64,000 nucleotides of DNA from JBFWMG01 sp050251715 (GTDB lineage Bacteria; Desulfobacterota; Desulfovibrionia; Desulfovibrionales; Desulfovibrionaceae): contig JBFWMG010000011.1 of assembly GCA_050251715.1 (NCBI GenBank), positions 40,369 to 104,368 on the forward strand. The letters are read 5' to 3'. Below are positions 60,744 through 64,000 of this stretch, one piece after another. A program made the translations under genes and the position numbers. The notes under the pieces are model-generated. The model worked only from the letters and a program-made list of their open reading frames with translations, did not search any database and was not told where the DNA came from. Positions within the stretch are counted from its first letter, which is position 1; every line of letters starts with the position of its first letter.

Positions 60744-63131
60744 ATGACGCACGATACGCTGCTACGACGACGGTTCACGGTCACGGGCCAGGTCCAGGGC
60801 GTGGGTTTTCGCCCCTTTGTCTTCCGCATAGCCCTTGAGCACCGCCTGGACGGGTTTGTGCGCAACACGCCCGAGGGCGTGGTCATCGAGGTGCAGGGGC
60901 CGCCACGGCGCGTGGACGCGTTCGGCCACGACCTGGAACACGCCCTGCCGCCGCTGGCCCAGATCATATCCTGCGTGGCCACCGACCTGCCCCCGGAACA
61001 AAAAGGCACGGCGGGCAGCGGGTTCGCCATCCTGGAAAGCACCTCCGGCGCGGGACATCAGGTGCTCATCAGCCCGGACACCGCCACCTGCCCCGACTGC
61101 CTGGCCGAGGTCTTCGACCCCGCCGGCCGCCGCCACCTCTACCCATTCACCAACTGCACCAACTGCGGACCGCGCTACACCATCACCCGTTCCATTCCCT
61201 ACGACCGTCACACCACGTCCATGGCGTGTTTTCCCATGTGCCCAGCCTGCGCGGCGGAATACGCCGACCCGCGCGACCGCCGCTTCCACGCCCAGCCCAA
61301 CGCCTGCCCGGTCTGCGGCCCCAGGCTGTGGCTGGCGGCATCGCCGGGCGCCGACGCGGCCCCCGATGTCGCGGCAACCCGTCCGCCCGAACGCTGCGAC
61401 CCCACCGCCGCGCTGGAACGGGCCGCCGCGCTGCTTGCGGGCGGCGCGGTCATGGCCATCAAGGGGCTGGGCGGCTTCCACCTGGCGTGCGACGCGACCC
61501 AGGACGTTGCCGTGGCCACCCTGCGCACGCGCAAGAACCGGCACGACAAGCCGCTGGCCGTCATGGTGCCCGACCTGGACACGGCCCGCACCCTGGCCGC
61601 GCTCTCCCCGGTCGAGGAGCGCTGGCTGTCGGGCATCGAACGGCCCATCGTGCTGTGCCGGGCGCGCGCCGCCAACGGCCTGTCGCCCGCCATCGCCCCG
61701 GACACCGATTTTCTGGGGATCATGCTGCCCTACACGCCGCTGCACCATGTCCTGCTGCATCTTCTGCGGGCCGCCGCACCGCAACGGCCCGCCGCGCTGG
61801 TCATGACCTCGGGCAACATGAGTTCCGAGCCCATCTGCCTGGGCAACCGCGAAGCCGTGCGGCGCCTGGCGCACATCGCGGACTGGTTCCTGTTCCACGA
61901 CCGCGACATCCTCATCCGCACCGACGACTCGGTGGTGCGCGTGCCCCCTGGCGCCAATGCGCCGCAGTTCCTGCGCCGGGCGCGCGGCTTCACGCCCAAG
62001 CCGGTGTTCCTGGCCCCGCTGGAAGGCCCGGAACCGCCGCCCGTGCTGGGCGTGGGCCCGGAATTGAAGAACACGGTCTGCGTGACCAAGGGCGCGCAGG
62101 CCTTTGTCAGCCAGCACATCGGCGACATGGAGAACCTGGAGACCGAGGCCTATCACCGCAGCGTGACCGCACACCTCACCGCCATCCTGCGCACGGAACC
62201 GGCCCTGGTGGTGCGCGACCTGCATCCCGACTATCTGAGTTCGCGCCTGGCCGAGGAGCAGCGGGCCGTGCCCGTGCGCGCGCTGCAACACCATTTCGCG
62301 CACGTCCACGCGGTCCTGGCCGAGCACACCCATGCCGGACCCGCCCTTGGCCTGGCCCTGGACGGCACCGGCTATGGCGAGGACGGAACCCTGTGGGGCG
62401 GCGAATGCCTGTACGTGGATACGCAATCCCTGGAGCAGCGCCGCCTGGCCCGGTTTTCCCAGGCCATGCTGCCGGGCGGCGAGGCCGCCATCCGCGAACC
62501 ATGGCGCATTGCCCAGGCCTACCTGTGGGAGCTGGGCATCAGGGAACCCAATGGCCGGGCGTGGCCATGGCTCGACCAGTTCGGCGCGGCCAGCCGTTTT
62601 TTACCGCAGGTGCTGGAAAAGAGGATCAATTGCCCGGTCACGTCCAGTTGCGGCCGCCTGTTCGACGCGGTGTCCGCGCTGCTGGGGCTGAAGACGGCCA
62701 TCACCTACGAGGGGCAGGCCGCCATTGTGCTGGAAAAGGCGCAGGACATGTGCGCCGAAGGGCTCTATGCCTGCCCGCTGCGCCTGGACGGGGCGCTGGC
62801 GGTGTGCGACACGCGCACCCTCTTTGCCCAGGCGCACGCGGATTGGGAACGGGGCGAGGCCGTGGGCGTCATCAGCCGCCGCTTCCACCTGGGACTGGTG
62901 CAGGGGCTCGCGGCCATGGCCGCGCATTTCGCCGACCGCCTGGGCACCGGCGTGGTGGGGCTTTCGGGCGGCGCCATGCAAAACCTGACCCTGGCCGTGG
63001 AGTTGCCCAACGCGTTGCGGGCACGCGGGCTCACCCCGCTGTCCCATTCCCAGACCCCGCCCAACGACGGCTGCATCTCCCTGGGCCAGGCGGTGTGGGG
63101 GCGGCAAATGCTCGCCCTGGGGCGCATCTGA
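60744..63131 (+). CDS. hypF: Hydrogenase maturation carbamoyltransferase HypF
   Basis: A 795-residue protein; ATG 60744 (MTHDTLLRRRFTVTG) is chosen over 60726. Domains in order: acylphosphatase (TGQVQGVGFRPFVF, 14-27), two zinc fingers (CPDCLAEVF, CTNCGPRY, CPACAAEY, CPVCGPRL), a YrdC-like domain (KGLGGFHLACDATQDVA), and the Kae1-like domain (HHFAHVHAVLAEH, LALDGTGYGEDGTLWGGE, LSGGAMQNLTLAVEL). HypF makes a carbamoyl group from carbamoyl phosphate and passes it to HypE, the source of cyanide in NiFe hydrogenases. No other hyp genes are in view. Confidence 0.97.
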   Translation: MTHDTLLRRRFTVTGQVQGVGFRPFVFRIALEHRLDGFVRNTPEGVVIEVQGPPRRVDAFGHDLEHALPPLAQIISCVATDLPPEQKGTAGSGFAILESTSGAGHQVLISPDTATCPDCLAEVFDPAGRRHLYPFTNCTNCGPRYTITRSIPYDRHTTSMACFPMCPACAAEYADPRDRRFHAQPNACPVCGPRLWLAASPGADAAPDVAATRPPERCDPTAALERAAALLAGGAVMAIKGLGGFHLACDATQDVAVATLRTRKNRHDKPLAVMVPDLDTARTLAALSPVEERWLSGIERPIVLCRARAANGLSPAIAPDTDFLGIMLPYTPLHHVLLHLLRAAAPQRPAALVMTSGNMSSEPICLGNREAVRRLAHIADWFLFHDRDILIRTDDSVVRVPPGANAPQFLRRARGFTPKPVFLAPLEGPEPPPVLGVGPELKNTVCVTKGAQAFVSQHIGDMENLETEAYHRSVTAHLTAILRTEPALVVRDLHPDYLSSRLAEEQRAVPVRALQHHFAHVHAVLAEHTHAGPALGLALDGTGYGEDGTLWGGECLYVDTQSLEQRRLARFSQAMLPGGEAAIREPWRIAQAYLWELGIREPNGRAWPWLDQFGAASRFLPQVLEKRINCPVTSSCGRLFDAVSALLGLKTAITYEGQAAIVLEKAQDMCAEGLYACPLRLDGALAVCDTRTLFAQAHADWERGEAVGVISRRFHLGLVQGLAAMAAHFADRLGTGVVGLSGGAMQNLTLAVELPNALRARGLTPLSHSQTPPNDGCISLGQAVWGRQMLALGRI

Positions 63132-63138
63132 ACGGGCA

Positions 63139-63167
63139 TTGCGCGATCCGTCTTTTATTTATATAAA
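63139..63167 (+). promoter_or_regulatory. Consensus-like promoter, possibly leaderless transcript
   Basis: TTGCGC (63139-63144), 17 bp, TATAAA (63162-63167). Transcription would begin about 63174, almost on the ATG of the next gene at 63173, so the messenger may lack a leader. Confidence 0.5.
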
Positions 63168-63172
63168 GAACC

Positions 63173-63466
63173 ATGGGTTGCGCCAAAAACAACACCAACG
63201 TCCTGCCTCCGAAAAAACGGTCGGGCATGTTCAACCTGCTGCGGGGCATGTTCATCGGCCTGCTCATCGGCGGCATGTTCCTGCTGGTGCAGCACATGCT
63301 GTCCGCCCCCAAACACCCGGCCTCGCCCACGCCGCCCACGACCTACGACGCCTCCGACGCGCCGCGCCACGACATCGATTTCGCGCCCGGCCACCCGGAT
63401 GCGCGCCAGGACGCCGCAGCCAACGCCACGCCCGCACCCGGCCAAAACCAGACCACCGCGCCCTGA
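63173..63466 (+). CDS. Small single-helix membrane protein with long disordered tail
   Basis: A 97-residue protein. A basic start (KNNTNVLPPKKR) precedes one helix (RGMFIGLLIGGMFLLVQHML), then about 50 residues of Pro/Ala/Asp-rich low-complexity sequence ending NQTTAP. It may be tail-anchored or a bitopic accessory protein. An internal start at ATG 63227 would still include the helix. No family recognised. Confidence 0.55.
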   Translation: MGCAKNNTNVLPPKKRSGMFNLLRGMFIGLLIGGMFLLVQHMLSAPKHPASPTPPTTYDASDAPRHDIDFAPGHPDARQDAAANATPAPGQNQTTAP

Positions 63467-64000
63467 CGCGCCCCCCTCATACGGCTCATCCGACACGGCC
63501 CGCCCCTGACACGGCCCGATCATGCCACGTTCCGGCGCGGCCACATTCCCGCACCGCCGACATCAATCTGCACCGCCCTGAAAGAGTGGCGTATTTTCCC
63601 AACACAAAGCGGCCCCAAGGGGCCGCCCAGATTGTTGACAAAGTCCAATTTGGCAGGCTGCTGACAAACCGCCATCTCTCCCTCCTGTTTCTTTCTCGAA
63701 GCCTTGCCGCTCACGGCCCCTCTCCACAGCCATCGAGTCCGCCCGCCTGGAGAACGCGCTTGTCCCAACTGTATCCATGTCTCCCGCCAACCACCCGCCT
63801 GGGGAACTCGCTCATCCCAACCGTATCCACCTCCCCAGCCAGCAGTTTTTGGGGAAAGAGAGAGAAGAGAGGATGGGGGTCCGGGGGAAGGAGAGAGGAG
63901 AGGGAAAACCCCTTTTTATGCTTGGTAAAAGGGGTTTTCCCTCTCCTCTCTCCGTCCCCCGGGTCTTTGTCAGCCAGCAATCCGCGTCCCAGCGGGGCTA
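63467..64000. other. Right-end gene-free stretch with hairpins and repeat copy Z
   Basis: After the last gene come a palindrome GCGGCCCCAAGGGGCCGC (near 63610-63627) and the inverted long-hairpin repeat (about 63650-63962). No coding sequence is supported up to the window edge. Confidence 0.75.
63650..63962 (-). repeat. Long-hairpin repeat, copy Z (inverted relative to copy X)
   Basis: Left arm 63881-63917, loop ATGCTTGG, right arm 63926-63962; 35 of 37 positions pair. It shares with copy X the flank CCAGCAGTTTTTGGGGAAAG (63839-63858), the two CCCCAGGCGG-type subrepeats and the CTTTCTCGAAGCC block (63692-63704), read on the opposite strand. Overall similarity to copy X looks like 75-85% over about 310 bp. 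Confidence 0.88.

Overview
This window is about 64 kb of high-GC chromosome. It most resembles a sulfate-reducing deltaproteobacterium of the Desulfovibrio group. The evidence is the gene content: a hrcA-grpE-dnaK operon, a yicC-remA-gmk-pyrF-recJ string, formate dehydrogenase and molybdopterin maturation genes beside moaA, a hydrogenase maturation hypF, many PAS-type hybrid kinases, a short flagellin and abundant dispersed repeats. I could not run a search, so the taxon is an inference.

Layout. 1-1.8 kb: a truncated glycosyltransferase and a radical SAM protein. 1.8-8.3 kb: a GC-rich repeat zone, an AT-rich island with two perfect palindromes, then a virion-gene island (capsid, small head protein, T7 gp11-, gp13- and gp14-like proteins, tail fibre). 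The island keeps phage T7 order but lacks terminase, portal, scaffold, nozzle, large core proteins, lysis and integrase. 8.4-8.6 kb: a small minus-strand gene that looks like a selenoprotein (in-frame TGA followed by a SECIS-like hairpin). 8.8-21.5 kb: membrane and redox proteins (VKOR-thioredoxin fusion), a PP2C phosphatase, a binding-lipoprotein/hybrid-kinase pair, transporters and an M32 carboxypeptidase. 22.0-30.7 kb (minus): ppiB, a cNMP-domain protein, recJ, an HDOD protein, a TPR protein, pyrF, gmk, remA, yicC, a DUF4416 protein and a LOG-family hydrolase. 31.3-35.0 kb (minus): dnaK, grpE, hrcA. 35.2-43.8 kb (plus): a STAS protein, nicotinamidase, a cupin, an LpoA-like lipoprotein, gatC, gatA, ybaK, mnmA, mtaB. 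43.9-48.0 kb: mobB, then fdhE-mobA-tlpA-moaA, a molybdenum cofactor and formate dehydrogenase maturation group. 48.4-51.2 kb (minus): ffh, rpsP, khpA, rimM. 51.4-57.6 kb: Hpt, cheV, a large hybrid kinase and a flagellin with a sigma-28-type promoter. 57.8-63.5 kb: a PAP2 phosphatase, a flavoprotein, a Cys-rich-PAS kinase, hypF and small membrane proteins.

The most unusual layer is the repeats. Four copies of a 107-bp element with CTAG-like ends, imperfect terminal inverted repeats and three hairpins each sit exactly at the end of a gene, and the terminal TAG of the element is that gene's stop codon. A second family carries a 28-37-bp, almost perfect hairpin with conserved flanks. It occurs three times, and one copy is read through as the C-terminus of MobB. 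Stems differ between copies but stay paired, which suggests the structure itself is selected or self-maintained.
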